Positions 24,482-32,783 of a DNA stretch of 64,000 nt are shown here, in pieces (position 1 is the stretch's first letter; each line of letters starts with the position of its first letter). Where the stretch lies: contig JAYOIK010000022.1 of NCBI GenBank assembly GCA_038118725.1, positions 5,216 to 69,215 of the forward strand. Reading direction: 5' to 3'. A model generated the notes under the pieces. It searched no databases. It was not told where the DNA came from and was given only the letters and a program-made list of their open reading frames with translations. Origin of the DNA: JADHLJ01 sp038118725. GTDB lineage: Bacteria; Pseudomonadota; Alphaproteobacteria; Thalassobaculales; Thalassobaculaceae. The position numbers and the translations under genes are program-made.

Positions 24482-25564
24482 ATGATCATCAAGGAAGTCC
24501 GCACTCGTCATATCCGCGCGCCCTGGGTCGAGCCGCCAGTATTCGGCGCCGTCGTGCCCGAGAATCGAGATGTTTTGGTCGCCGAGATCGAGACCGCGTC
24601 GGGCATTGTCGGCATGGGGTATCTGATCCTGTTGCGCGGCGGCGTGCCGACCGTGCGCGCCTGTCTGGAAGAATTGGTCATCCCCGAGATCATCGGCCGG
24701 GATGCGACCGATATCGAGGGTATCTGGCAGCATCTCTGGAAGGCGAATTACTGGATCGGGCGGATGGGCGTCACGGTTTTGGCCCAATCGGTGATCGACA
24801 TCGCGCTTTGGGACGCGCTCGGCAAACGCGCGGGGATGCCGTTGCATCGGCTCTGGGGACATAGCGCCGATACGATCCCGGCCTATGGCAGCGGTTGCTG
24901 GCGCGGCTATGGCCCCGAGGGAATGGTGGATCGGGCCAAGCGCTATGTCGATCAGGGCTTCAAGGCGATCAAGATGCAGTGCGGTCATCTGTTCGACCGG
25001 CACCAGGATGTCCGCAATGTCGCGATGATGCGCGACGCGCTAGGGCCCGAGATCGACATCATGATCGACTGCAACATGGGCTGGACGGCGGATCAGGCGA
25101 TCATCACCGGGCGCAAGTTCCAGGACTACGATCTCTATTGGCTGGAGGAGCCGGTCGACTGCGAGGATTTCGCCGGATACGCCCGGATCGCCGAAACCTT
25201 GGACCTGCGGATCGTCGGTGGCGAGACCCATTTCACCCGCTTCGACATGCGGCCTTTCTTCGAGCATTCGCGCCTGCCGATCCTACAGCCCGACGTGATG
25301 CGCGGCGGCTTGACCGAGCTGCGTAAGATCGCCACGGTCGCCGACACGCACGGCATGACCATCGCGCCGCACCTGTTCCCCGAGTTGATGGTTCAACTGA
25401 TGGCGGCGATCCCCAACGGTCATATTCTGGAATACGTGAACTGGATGGATGACGCCTGGGTTGACCCGGTCCTGCCGGTCGAGGGCGTCTACACCGCGCC
25501 GGAACGTCCGGGCCACGGGCTCGTCTTCAAGGATGATTTCCTTGCCGAGTACACGGTGGGCTAG
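24482..25564 (+). CDS. Enolase-superfamily acid-sugar dehydratase-like protein
   Basis: A 360-residue mandelate racemase/muconate lactonizing family protein. Metal ligands are visible as D196 (MIDCNMGW), E222 (WLEEPVD) and E248 (GGETHF). The His/Asp base pair is H297 (IAPHLF) and D271 (LQPDVMRGG). The second catalytic lysine of the usual KxK is replaced: residues 164-166 read K-M-Q. This suggests a one-base dehydratase rather than a racemase. The start at 24482 has GAGGGAGAG upstream. A DapA-type aldolase lies just downstream on the other strand, which fits a sugar-acid pathway (dehydratase to 2-keto-3-deoxy acid, then aldol cleavage). The substrate is unknown. Confidence 0.82.
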   Translation: MIIKEVRTRHIRAPWVEPPVFGAVVPENRDVLVAEIETASGIVGMGYLILLRGGVPTVRACLEELVIPEIIGRDATDIEGIWQHLWKANYWIGRMGVTVLAQSVIDIALWDALGKRAGMPLHRLWGHSADTIPAYGSGCWRGYGPEGMVDRAKRYVDQGFKAIKMQCGHLFDRHQDVRNVAMMRDALGPEIDIMIDCNMGWTADQAIITGRKFQDYDLYWLEEPVDCEDFAGYARIAETLDLRIVGGETHFTRFDMRPFFEHSRLPILQPDVMRGGLTELRKIATVADTHGMTIAPHLFPELMVQLMAAIPNGHILEYVNWMDDAWVDPVLPVEGVYTAPERPGHGLVFKDDFLAEYTVG

Positions 25565-25621
25565 GAACCAATCCGAACCGAACCGAGCCGGGTTGGTGCC
25601 TGGCCGTGTTCGTGAAGAACG

Positions 25622-26518
25622 TTACTCCGCTGCTTCCATCTGGATGTTCAGGCCGGCTAGAGCCTCGCGGATCGCGGCTTTCTGTGTGTCCGAGGCCTCG
25701 GGCATCGGCGCGCGGGGGCGGCCCGCCGGACAGCCTTGCAGGCTCTGCGCGTATTTCGTACAGGCCGGCAGGTTGTCCGAGAACATCGCGTTCCAAAGCC
25801 GCAGTAACCGAGTATGGAGGTCAAGCGCGCGGGGATGATCTCCCGCCTTGACCGCGTCCCAAAGCTCGACGCTGGCATGCGGCGCGGCGCTCAGGATGGC
25901 GGCGATCGATCCACGACAGCCGAGTGTGTAGGACGGATACATCAGGGCGTCGACCGCGCTGAAGATATGGTCCTCTGGCCGCGCGTCCATGACCAGATCG
26001 GCCATCAGCTTGAGATCACCGGCGCTTTGCTTGACCCCGATGACGCCGGGCACTTCCTTCATGATCCGGAGCAGCAGGGCCGGGGACAGATAGGTCCAGG
26101 GCACCACGTTATAGATGATGATCGGAACCTCGGTTTCCTCGGCCATGACGCGGAAATGCTCGATCATCGCCTCGTCGTCCGGGCGGAAAAGGTAGTGGAC
26201 CGGCGTCACCTGAAGCGCCGCGGCGCCCATGCCGGCGACCGCCTTGCCGCGCTTGATCGCGTCGCGGGTGCTGTCCGTGATGATGCCGGCGATCACCGGG
26301 ATGCGTCCGGCGGCGGCATCAATGGCGGTTTCCACCAGTTTGGTGTACTCGCCGATTTCCAGAGTGTGGCCCTCGCCAGTGCTTCCGCCGACGGCAGTTC
26401 CGTGGGATCCCGCCGAGATCAGCCATTCGACTTGGCGGCGCACCAGGGAATGATCGATTTCATCATCGGCGCCGAACGGCGTGGTGGCGGGCGGGATCAC
26501 CCCTTGCAGTTCAACCAT
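25622..26518 (-). CDS. Dihydrodipicolinate synthase/N-acetylneuraminate lyase family protein
   Basis: A 298-residue class I aldolase of the DapA superfamily. GGSTGEG at 44-50, Y136 in IIYNVV and the Schiff-base lysine K163 in GVIGVKQSAGDLK are all in place. A Shine-Dalgarno GGAG precedes the ATG. It lacks DapA-specific context and lies beside an enolase-superfamily gene, so a 2-keto-3-deoxy-sugar-acid aldolase or dehydratase is more likely than lysine synthesis. It is convergent with the enolase-superfamily gene and divergent from a sigma-54-driven small gene. Confidence 0.82.
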   Translation of the reverse strand: MVELQGVIPPATTPFGADDEIDHSLVRRQVEWLISAGSHGTAVGGSTGEGHTLEIGEYTKLVETAIDAAAGRIPVIAGIITDSTRDAIKRGKAVAGMGAAALQVTPVHYLFRPDDEAMIEHFRVMAEETEVPIIIYNVVPWTYLSPALLLRIMKEVPGVIGVKQSAGDLKLMADLVMDARPEDHIFSAVDALMYPSYTLGCRGSIAAILSAAPHASVELWDAVKAGDHPRALDLHTRLLRLWNAMFSDNLPACTKYAQSLQGCPAGRPRAPMPEASDTQKAAIREALAGLNIQMEAAE

Positions 26519-26593
26519 GTCTGTTCTCCATGGATTAGAGTTGTTCGCGGCCGGCGATCTTCGGGCTCGCGACCTTTGACCGGAGTTTATGTC

Positions 26594-26605
26594 GGGGCTC
26601 GCCCC
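26594..26605. repeat. Dyad GGGGC-TC-GCCCC upstream of sigma-54 promoter
   Basis: Perfect five-base inverted repeat with a two-base centre, ending 27 bases before the -24 element. It is a possible protein-binding site, but short GC-rich dyads occur by chance in this genome. Confidence 0.25.
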
Positions 26606-26632
26606 ACCGCAATCGAGGCGTTTTCACGAAAC

Positions 26633-26647
26633 TGGCACGCGTCTTGC
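26633..26647 (+). promoter_or_regulatory. Sigma-54 (RpoN) -24/-12 promoter
   Basis: TGGCAC, five bases, TTGC, with the invariant GG and GC ten bases apart. This matches the RpoN consensus TGGCAC-N5-TTGC fully. Transcription would begin about 12 bases after the GC, leaving a leader of roughly 37 bases to the strong Shine-Dalgarno and the ATG at 26696. Sigma-54 promoters need an AAA+ enhancer-binding protein; none is encoded in the window. Confidence 0.75.
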
Positions 26648-26695
26648 TTGGTTGATCCTGTGATTGTTTCAACCCACTAGCCCAAGGAGGCTATC

Positions 26696-26863
26696 ATGCG
26701 GCACGCACCACGTTTTTCCGACGACTATGGCTTCCCGGGCTCGAATACGGGCGATGCCGGTCTCGGCGCGATTTACACCAGGGATCTGGATGATGTCTTT
26801 GAATCCTTCGGTGACGACTGGTCGCTGGACAATGACGAGATCGACGTCGAACTCCTGCACTAA
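26696..26863 (+). CDS. 55-residue acidic protein behind sigma-54 promoter
   Basis: The ORF codes for 55 residues with 14 Asp/Glu and only three Arg, so it is strongly acidic; it has no cysteine, signal peptide or membrane segment. The sequence runs from MRHAPRFSDDYGFPG through an acidic second half (RDLDDVFESFGDDW) to DVELLH. A near-perfect Shine-Dalgarno AAGGAGG lies five bases before the ATG, and a consensus sigma-54 promoter lies about 50 bases upstream. I do not recognise a family. Its control suggests a condition-specific role (nitrogen status, motility or membrane stress are typical RpoN outputs), but nothing in the protein decides this. It stops 15 bases before the end of a convergent esterase gene. 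Confidence 0.65.
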   Translation: MRHAPRFSDDYGFPGSNTGDAGLGAIYTRDLDDVFESFGDDWSLDNDEIDVELLH

Positions 26864-26878
26864 ACGGCGAAGCCGGCC

Positions 26879-27760
26879 CTAGTTACGCGCGTCGACGGCG
26901 GCCTCGGTGTCGGCGCGCAGGATGGCGCCGAAGTGTTTCAGGACCGGGACGATATCATCGCGCCAGAGCCGCCAGTTGTGATCGCCGTCGACGATCCGCA
27001 TCTCAACCGGCAAGCGTAGACGCTTGAGGCGAAGATAGAGTTCCACGGCGCCCTCATAGAGCCGAAATCCGTCGTCGTCCCCTACGGATATGAAAAGGTC
27101 CGGGCGTGGCTTGGTGTCCTTGAGGGCGTGGAGCTTGGAGTAGAAATTCAAGCTGTTGTATTTGCTCGGCGCGAAGGGAACACCGAACGCACCCTTGAAC
27201 ATCCGGATCTGTCCCTTGCTGACTTGTCCGGCATTCGCCAGATCGGGGAAAATCGCCCCGCTTAGACTGGCCGCCGCTCTGAAGCGATCGGGGTGCAGGA
27301 TCGCCAGGCGCAGCGCTCCGCAGCCGCCCATCGAAAGTCCGGCGATGAAGCGCCCACCGCGATCCGACCGGAACCCATGATGCCTTTCCACGTGGGGTAT
27401 GAAATGCTCCATCAACGCGCTGGCGATTGGGCCGTGCGCGGCGGAGTCGACATACCAGCTATTGCCGGCACCCGGCATCACGATGGCCATCGGCGGGATG
27501 GTGTTCTCGGTGATCAGACGATCGGCGGTTCGGCGAATCTTCCCAATGCGCAGCCAGTCACGCTCGTTCCCACCCAAGCCGTGGAGTAGATAGAGCACCG
27601 GAAGCGGCGATGTGGCTTTCTCGGGAAGATAGAGTGAGTAGGCAATACCGCGTTGTAGGACGGCGCTGGGCGCTTTCAGTGTGGTCTGGACGTCGCCGCC
27701 GGCAAGCGCCGTGTTGGCGCCGAGACACAGCAGCAGGGCCGCAACCCAGAGACGGATCAT
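26879..27760 (-). CDS. Secreted alpha/beta-hydrolase esterase (PF00756-type)
   Basis: A 293-residue protein with a signal peptide ending near ALAGG. It is a putative esterase of the esterase D/mycolyltransferase-like family: oxyanion region YLLHGLGGNERDW, nucleophile Ser143 in GLSMGG, an acid in SVGDDDGF and a His in VDGDHNW. The ATG overlaps the opgC stop (ATGA), so the two are co-translated. In that setting a role in removing or editing acyl groups, such as succinyl or acetyl, on periplasmic glucans is a reasonable inference. A general carboxylesterase or S-formylglutathione-hydrolase-like enzyme is the alternative, though the signal peptide argues against the latter. Confidence 0.85.
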   Translation of the reverse strand: MIRLWVAALLLCLGANTALAGGDVQTTLKAPSAVLQRGIAYSLYLPEKATSPLPVLYLLHGLGGNERDWLRIGKIRRTADRLITENTIPPMAIVMPGAGNSWYVDSAAHGPIASALMEHFIPHVERHHGFRSDRGGRFIAGLSMGGCGALRLAILHPDRFRAAASLSGAIFPDLANAGQVSKGQIRMFKGAFGVPFAPSKYNSLNFYSKLHALKDTKPRPDLFISVGDDDGFRLYEGAVELYLRLKRLRLPVEMRIVDGDHNWRLWRDDIVPVLKHFGAILRADTEAAVDARN

Positions 27761-28971
27761 TCGGCGGGCTGAGTGGCGGGGCGGGGCGGTTGCTCCTTGG
27801 AACTTTCCGCCTTCGTCGCCGTGGCCGCGCGCCGCACCGCCGCCGCCTGCCAGGGGGATGATTTGATCCAGCTCACCAGATAGGCGAATCCGACGATGCA
27901 GGCCAAGCCGATCACATTGACCAGCGAGACGAACCCAACCGATCGTCCGCCCACATCAAGCGCCATGCCCGCCAGCTGCGCCAGCCACATGTTCAGTAGG
28001 AATACCGGCAGGGCCTGTTGGCCGACCTTGAGAATAGGCTTGGCCCAATTCGCTTCCAGGAAATGTTCCCGTCCCTTCACGAAGGCGATCGCGAGATAGG
28101 CCAGGCACAGGAAGTGGAAATAGCGCAGCAGGCCGTAGTCGGTCTTGGATCGATAGGGATTCAGGACGTCGCGGATTCCCTCGTATCCCGGAATTCGGGT
28201 CCAGGTTGGCCAATGGGCGAAGGGGACGCTGATCACGATAAAGACGAGCGCCAGGATGATCAGGCTGGGCTTGATTGGTGGCGCCTTGACCCAGCCGCGC
28301 GATAGCGCGAAGCCGGTGAGAAACAGGATCTGCCAACCCATGGGATTGAAGAACCATTCCAAATGCGGGTGCTTGGGATGGGCCGGCAAACCGCCATCCA
28401 GCATCCAGTTCGCCGACCACAGCGCGAAGGCCCCGACAAGCGGCAGCCAGGGATGCACGCGCGCCAGGAGCATGGCGACGGGGATCAACAGCAGCACGCC
28501 CATATACATGGGCAGGATGTCGAAATAGTTCGGCACATAGGTCAGCGTCATCAGGCCGAGCAAGGCGTCCGGCGTAACATTCGTGAAGTAGCCTAGGTTC
28601 AGAAAATTGACGTAATTCCTGGTGTCGAGAACTTCCGTTCCGGCGATACATAGGGCGAGAATTAGGAAAAAGATCAGGATATGCGAGGTGTAGAGCTGCC
28701 AAATCCGGTTCAACACTCGCGCGAGACCGTACCAGAAGCCGGCCCGAATGAAGGTACCGCCAAAGGCGATCGCCGCGGCGTAGCCGGAGCAGAACACGAA
28801 CATCTCGGCCGCGTCTGACCAGCCGAAACGAGCCGGGATATAGGAGCCCCACAAATTGTTCGGAACATGCGCGATGAAGATAATCAACATCGCCACGCCG
28901 CGGAAGAAATCCAGCCGGGGGTCTCGTTTCTTGACAGGTTGGCGCATCGGATCCCACGGACTAGTTTTCAC
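27757..28971 (-). CDS. opgC: OpgC-type membrane acyltransferase
   Basis: A 404-residue integral membrane protein with about ten helices. The N-terminus RDPRLDFFRGVAMLIIFIAH and GWSDAAEMFVFCSGY are those of the OpgC family, which adds succinyl or other acyl groups to osmoregulated periplasmic glucans. The start is a GTG at 28971 with GGAGG seven bases upstream; an ATG eight codons later is less well placed. A hydrophilic Ala/Pro/Lys-rich tail ends the protein. It is divergent from opgH across 303 bases and followed by a coupled esterase gene. Confidence 0.88.
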   Translation of the reverse strand: MKTSPWDPMRQPVKKRDPRLDFFRGVAMLIIFIAHVPNNLWGSYIPARFGWSDAAEMFVFCSGYAAAIAFGGTFIRAGFWYGLARVLNRIWQLYTSHILIFFLILALCIAGTEVLDTRNYVNFLNLGYFTNVTPDALLGLMTLTYVPNYFDILPMYMGVLLLIPVAMLLARVHPWLPLVGAFALWSANWMLDGGLPAHPKHPHLEWFFNPMGWQILFLTGFALSRGWVKAPPIKPSLIILALVFIVISVPFAHWPTWTRIPGYEGIRDVLNPYRSKTDYGLLRYFHFLCLAYLAIAFVKGREHFLEANWAKPILKVGQQALPVFLLNMWLAQLAGMALDVGGRSVGFVSLVNVIGLACIVGFAYLVSWIKSSPWQAAAVRRAATATKAESSKEQPPRPATQPAE

Positions 28972-29274
28972 GGGCGGCCCTCCATGTTGCGGGGGCGTTA
29001 CCCGGTTGATGTATTCAAGGCCTGTATTCGCTACCAGTCAAATGCCTCTCGCGTGATTGTGAAACGGATTGGCGTGACTTTTCCCCTGGAAATCCAACCT
29101 TATAGGGGCCTCATTGAGGGATGTCGGCGCGGGCCAATTCCTGGGTGGGGAGAGCATCGGAGTTCGTTGGGCGAACAGGCTCGAGAGAGGGTAATCGCAG
29201 GCCGTAGGGTGGCGGGTACAATAAGAGTAACAAGAGTATATGGGGCGCGTGGAGTGAGTTCGATTATTGCAGGC
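28972..29274. other. Divergent regulatory region between opgC and opgH
   Basis: About 300 bases without a convincing gene. The frame of opgH stays open through it, but that part is Arg-rich without family resemblance. A TACAAT -10-like hexamer at 29217-29222 has no good -35 partner. Two opposed promoters are expected here; I cannot place them with confidence. Confidence 0.4.
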
Positions 29275-31146
29275 ATGGACGGGGCGGTTGGCGTCAAGGG
29301 TCAACGGCCCAACATGAAGGCCCGCCGCTGGACGTTTCTGGCGCTGGTCCTTTCCACGATGGCCGGCCTGACATTCGTGTTGGCGAGCCTGTTCATGCCC
29401 AAGGGGTTGAACGGCTTCGAAATCGCGATGATCGTGCTTTTCGCGTTGAACACCCCCTGGCTTTCGATCGGTTTCTGGAACGCCGTGATCGGCTTCTCGC
29501 TTTTGCATGGCCGGCGAAACTGGCTCGGCGCGGTAACGCCGCTCCAGGGGCATGACGACACGACCTCCGAGATCACCACGCGCACCGCCATCGTCATGCC
29601 CGTGTTCAACGAAGATCCGAGCCGGGTTCAGAGGCATCTGCGCACGGTCACCCAGTCCCTGGATGCAACCGGGCTTGCCGAGCATTTCGAGATCTTCTTG
29701 ATGAGCGATACCAATCGCGCGGACCTGGCGGCGGAGGAAGAGCGTCTATTCGCCAATTGGCGCGCGACGGACCCGCGCCCGGAACGCCTGCACTATCGCC
29801 GGCGGGTTGAGAACACCCGCCAAAAAGTCGGAAACATCGAGGATTTCTGCGAGCGCTGGGGTGACGGCTTCGAGCATATGGTGGTGCTTGACGCCGACAG
29901 TCTGATGTCCGGCGGCGCGATCCTGCGGATGGTTCGCCTGATGCAGGCCAATCCGCGATTGGGCATCTTGCAAAGCCTCGTGACCGGCCTGCCGGCGACC
30001 AGCGCCTTCGCGCGGGTTTTCCAGTTCGGGATGCGCCACGGCATGCGATCCTATACGACGGGGAGCGCCTGGTGGCAGGGCGACGAGGGTCCCTATTGGG
30101 GCCATAACGCGATCATTCGCCTGGCGCCGTTCCGGGCGCATTGTCGCTTGCCGCGCCTGTCCGGAAAGGCGCCCCTTGGTGGCGAGATTCTCAGCCATGA
30201 TCAGGTTGAGGCGGTGATGATGCGCCGTGCCGGATATGAGGTACGCGTGCTTCCGATCGAGGATGGCAGTTTCGAGGAGAACCCGCCGACCTTGCAGGAT
30301 TTCATGAAACGAGATCTACGTTGGTGTCAGGGGAATGTGCAGTATCTCAAACTGTTGACCATGCCGGGCATTCGCCCCCTCGGACGGCTGCAACTGCTGT
30401 TGGCGATCATGATGTATACCGCCGCGCCGGTCTGGTACGCCTTCATGTTGACCGGGCTGGCGCAATTCGCTCATGGCGCGTTGACGCACCAGGTTACCCT
30501 GCACGATGAAATCATGAGCGCGTTCATGGTTCCCATGGCGGAAATGGGTGGCGGCGTGATTTTGTTCATTGTGATTCTTGGGATGAATTTCGCGCCGAAG
30601 ATCCTGGGTGTCCTCGATGTTCTTTTGCGGCCCGGCGAGCGGACGCGCTACGGCGGAGCGGGCGTCTTGACCTTGAGCGCGATCGTCGAGGCATTGTTCT
30701 CCATGCTGATCGCCCCGGTGGTTGCCTTGGCGCAAACGATATTCCTGGTCGCCTTGTTTCTTGGGCACAAGGTGACCTGGGATGGCCAGACGCGCGATCA
30801 GTACAGCGTGACACTCTCCGAGGCGTTTCGTGGGTTATGGCCGCAGACTTTGATGGGGTTGTTTTTCGCGTTCGGGCTGGCGATCCTTGCCCCAGAGTTC
30901 CTGATTTGGGGGGCGCCGGTAACCGTGGGATTGCTCCTCGCGGCGCCCTTCGCCTCGATTACCTCGCGACCGGATCTCGGACGCGCGTTTGCGACGTCGG
31001 GGATCTGCGCCATTCCCGAGGAACAAGCACCGTCGGTGGAACTCATGTGGCTGGGATACGGCCCAGAGCTGTTCGACGGCCAATCCTGCGCACCGGCGAT
31101 CGGCGAGTTCATCCGCCCGATCGCGCCGAGCGACCAAGGCGATTGA
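29275..31146 (+). CDS. opgH: Glucans biosynthesis glucosyltransferase OpgH
   Basis: Inner-membrane family 2 glycosyltransferase of about 623 residues. Two N-terminal helices precede the catalytic domain, which has AIVMPVFNEDP, the DxD-type VVLDADSLMSG, and the acceptor/processivity region RDLRWCQGNVQYL; four to six helices follow. It polymerises the beta-1,2-glucan backbone of osmoregulated periplasmic glucans from UDP-glucose. The ATG at 29275 is chosen near the start of recognisable sequence; GTG at 29254 and ATG at 29314 are alternatives and none has a strong Shine-Dalgarno. OpgG, the usual periplasmic partner, is not in the window. Confidence 0.88.
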   Translation: MDGAVGVKGQRPNMKARRWTFLALVLSTMAGLTFVLASLFMPKGLNGFEIAMIVLFALNTPWLSIGFWNAVIGFSLLHGRRNWLGAVTPLQGHDDTTSEITTRTAIVMPVFNEDPSRVQRHLRTVTQSLDATGLAEHFEIFLMSDTNRADLAAEEERLFANWRATDPRPERLHYRRRVENTRQKVGNIEDFCERWGDGFEHMVVLDADSLMSGGAILRMVRLMQANPRLGILQSLVTGLPATSAFARVFQFGMRHGMRSYTTGSAWWQGDEGPYWGHNAIIRLAPFRAHCRLPRLSGKAPLGGEILSHDQVEAVMMRRAGYEVRVLPIEDGSFEENPPTLQDFMKRDLRWCQGNVQYLKLLTMPGIRPLGRLQLLLAIMMYTAAPVWYAFMLTGLAQFAHGALTHQVTLHDEIMSAFMVPMAEMGGGVILFIVILGMNFAPKILGVLDVLLRPGERTRYGGAGVLTLSAIVEALFSMLIAPVVALAQTIFLVALFLGHKVTWDGQTRDQYSVTLSEAFRGLWPQTLMGLFFAFGLAILAPEFLIWGAPVTVGLLLAAPFASITSRPDLGRAFATSGICAIPEEQAPSVELMWLGYGPELFDGQSCAPAIGEFIRPIAPSDQGD

Positions 31147-31218
31147 AGGCACGCTGGCGGCGGGGGAGCTCTAGTCTTATTCTCGCGGCGACTTGAACGC
31201 ACGCGGGGAAGTTGATCC

Positions 31219-31830
31219 ATGCCCGACCAGGATGACGTACCGGCATACGGCAATCCCTGGACCGTTCGCGCCAAACATGTCACCTATGAAAACCGTTGGA
31301 TCCGGGTGATCGAGCACGACGTGCTGAACCCGGCGGGAAACCCGGGAATATACGGCGTCGTGCATGTGAAGCATTTGGCGATCGGCATGCTTCCGCTTGA
31401 CGAAGACGGTTTCACCTATCTGGTCGGCCAGCACCGCTTCCCGGGGGATTGCTTCAGTTGGGAGTTACCCGAGGGTGGAGGACGCTTCGAGGATGCTCCC
31501 GAGGTGTCGGCGGCGCGAGAATTGCGCGAGGAGACCGGTCTGCGGGCGAACCACTGGCATCCGTTCCTGAACATGGACTTGTCGAACTCAATCACCGATG
31601 AACGCGCCATCGGCTTGATCGCTTGGGACCTGGAACAGTTCCCGCCGGAGCCCGAGGATGAAGAGAAGATCGAGATCCGCCGTGTGCGTTTCGCCGAGGC
31701 GCTGGCCATGGCTTTGTCGGGCAAGATCGTCGATGCCTTCGCCCAAGCCATGTTGTTCAAGGCTCGTCTGTTGGCCGACCGAGGCAAGTTGCCGGAACCG
31801 GTTCTGGCTCGGATCAAGGCGGGATCGTAG
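31219..31830 (+). CDS. NUDIX hydrolase, ADP-ribose pyrophosphatase-like
   Basis: A 203-residue NUDIX protein. The NUDIX box runs from GGGRFEDAPEVSAAR through ELREETGL and fits G-x5-E-x7-REUXEExGU. The N-terminal NRWIRVIEHDVLNPAG and C-terminal layout resemble ADP-ribose/NDP-sugar pyrophosphatases. It would hydrolyse a nucleoside diphosphate linked to another moiety with Mg2+. It follows opgH by 72 bases on the same strand; a functional link to glucan synthesis (UDP-glucose turnover) is possible but unsupported. Confidence 0.87.
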   Translation: MPDQDDVPAYGNPWTVRAKHVTYENRWIRVIEHDVLNPAGNPGIYGVVHVKHLAIGMLPLDEDGFTYLVGQHRFPGDCFSWELPEGGGRFEDAPEVSAARELREETGLRANHWHPFLNMDLSNSITDERAIGLIAWDLEQFPPEPEDEEKIEIRRVRFAEALAMALSGKIVDAFAQAMLFKARLLADRGKLPEPVLARIKAGS

Positions 31831-31841
31831 CGTTCCGGCCG

Positions 31842-32513
31842 CTATGGTCGCGCCCACATGCGCATCAGGTTTAGTCGGCCCTTCTCTAGCGTGCGGATCA
31901 CCTCGGCGTCTCCTTTGTTCTTCACGAGGATATCCGCGGCGCCGGCGAGATCGGCGAGCACCTCGCGCTGCTGGGGATCGGGCACCATGCTCTCGACCCA
32001 GGTCACGGCGGCCAGGCGCCGTCCCTTGGTGATCGGCGTGACCCGGTGGGTGTAGTGGGTTGGGTAGAGCACCGCGTCGCCGGGCGCGAGCTTGAAGGCG
32101 TGCTCGCCAAACGGCGATTCAAGCGTCAGTTCCCCGCCTTCATAGGCGTCGGGGCTGTTGAGAAAGATGGTGATCGACAGATCCGTGCGCATCCCCGGAT
32201 AGGGCCCCATGAGCGCCGCGTCGATATGGCGGTCGTAGCGTTCACCTTGCTTATAGGAGTTGAAGATCGGCGAGAGAATGCGCCGGGGCAGGGCGACCTG
32301 GTTGAAGGTCTCGTTGCGTCGCATCGCCGTCATGACCATATCCGAAAGCTCGCGGTATTCAGGGCTGGTCGGTGGTACTTGCGTGTTCTTCTTCAGCTCG
32401 GCGCCCAACACGCCGCCACTCATGCTCCCATCGGCGAAGGGCATGGAAAACAGTTTCGTCGCGATCGCGCGCACCTGATCCTTGGATAGAAGTTCGGGAA
32501 TAACCGCGACCAT
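31842..32513 (-). CDS. PKHD-type Fe(II)/2-oxoglutarate hydroxylase (PiuC/YbiX-like)
   Basis: A 223-residue oxygenase. Iron ligands are H96-x-D98 (RHIDAALMG) and H156 (YPTHYTHRVTP), with the 2-oxoglutarate-binding Arg at 166 (KGRRLAAVTW). Length and motifs match PiuC/YbiX proteins, found near TonB-dependent iron transport genes in other bacteria; none is near here. The ATG at 32513 has GAGG upstream and the homology begins there. It is divergent from the sigma-54-controlled gene at 32784. The protein or small-molecule target is unknown. Confidence 0.87.
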   Translation of the reverse strand: MVAVIPELLSKDQVRAIATKLFSMPFADGSMSGGVLGAELKKNTQVPPTSPEYRELSDMVMTAMRRNETFNQVALPRRILSPIFNSYKQGERYDRHIDAALMGPYPGMRTDLSITIFLNSPDAYEGGELTLESPFGEHAFKLAPGDAVLYPTHYTHRVTPITKGRRLAAVTWVESMVPDPQQREVLADLAGAADILVKNKGDAEVIRTLEKGRLNLMRMWARP

Positions 32514-32611
32514 ATCGACCTCGCCCTGGATTGTGAGGCTGGAGTCTACCCAACGGGGAGGCGGTGGGAAAGCGCGGCGCGAATTGAACCGCGGTCTGGC
32601 GTCGAGTCTTG

Positions 32612-32637
32612 CCGGGCGGGAGGAAATGTTTGCCCGG
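32612..32637. repeat. Inverted repeat CCGGGC / GCCCGG upstream of second sigma-54 promoter
   Basis: Six-base arms separated by 14 bases, ending 48 bases before the -24 element at 32685. Enhancer-binding sites usually lie in such a position, but the arms are short and GC-rich. Confidence 0.25.
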
Positions 32638-32684
32638 TCGGCCTGTCGGGGATCTCCAAACCCTTGGTTTCCGCGGATATCCTT

Positions 32685-32700
32685 TCGGCACGGCTCTTGC
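32685..32700 (+). promoter_or_regulatory. Second sigma-54 (RpoN) -24/-12 promoter
   Basis: TCGGCACG, four bases, TTGC, with GG and GC ten bases apart as RpoN requires. One position of the -24 box (C for G) deviates from TGGCACG. The predicted start is about 70 bases before the ATG at 32784. Confidence 0.65.
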
Positions 32701-32783
32701 GTTCCTTCAGGGCAGGTCACAAAGACCCGGTCCAAGAATTGGGTCGAGGAAAACAGGTCGAAGAATTTGAGTGGGAGACGACA

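Noticed and set aside
26669..26860. Minus-strand frame of 63 codons opposite the 55-residue acidic protein
   Set aside because: It lacks a promoter and Shine-Dalgarno, whereas the plus strand has both; it would also overlap the sigma-54 gene completely.
28867..29274. Extension of opgH by more than 130 N-terminal residues
   Set aside because: The extra sequence is Arg-rich, overlaps the opgC N-terminus on the other strand and would remove the divergent promoter region.
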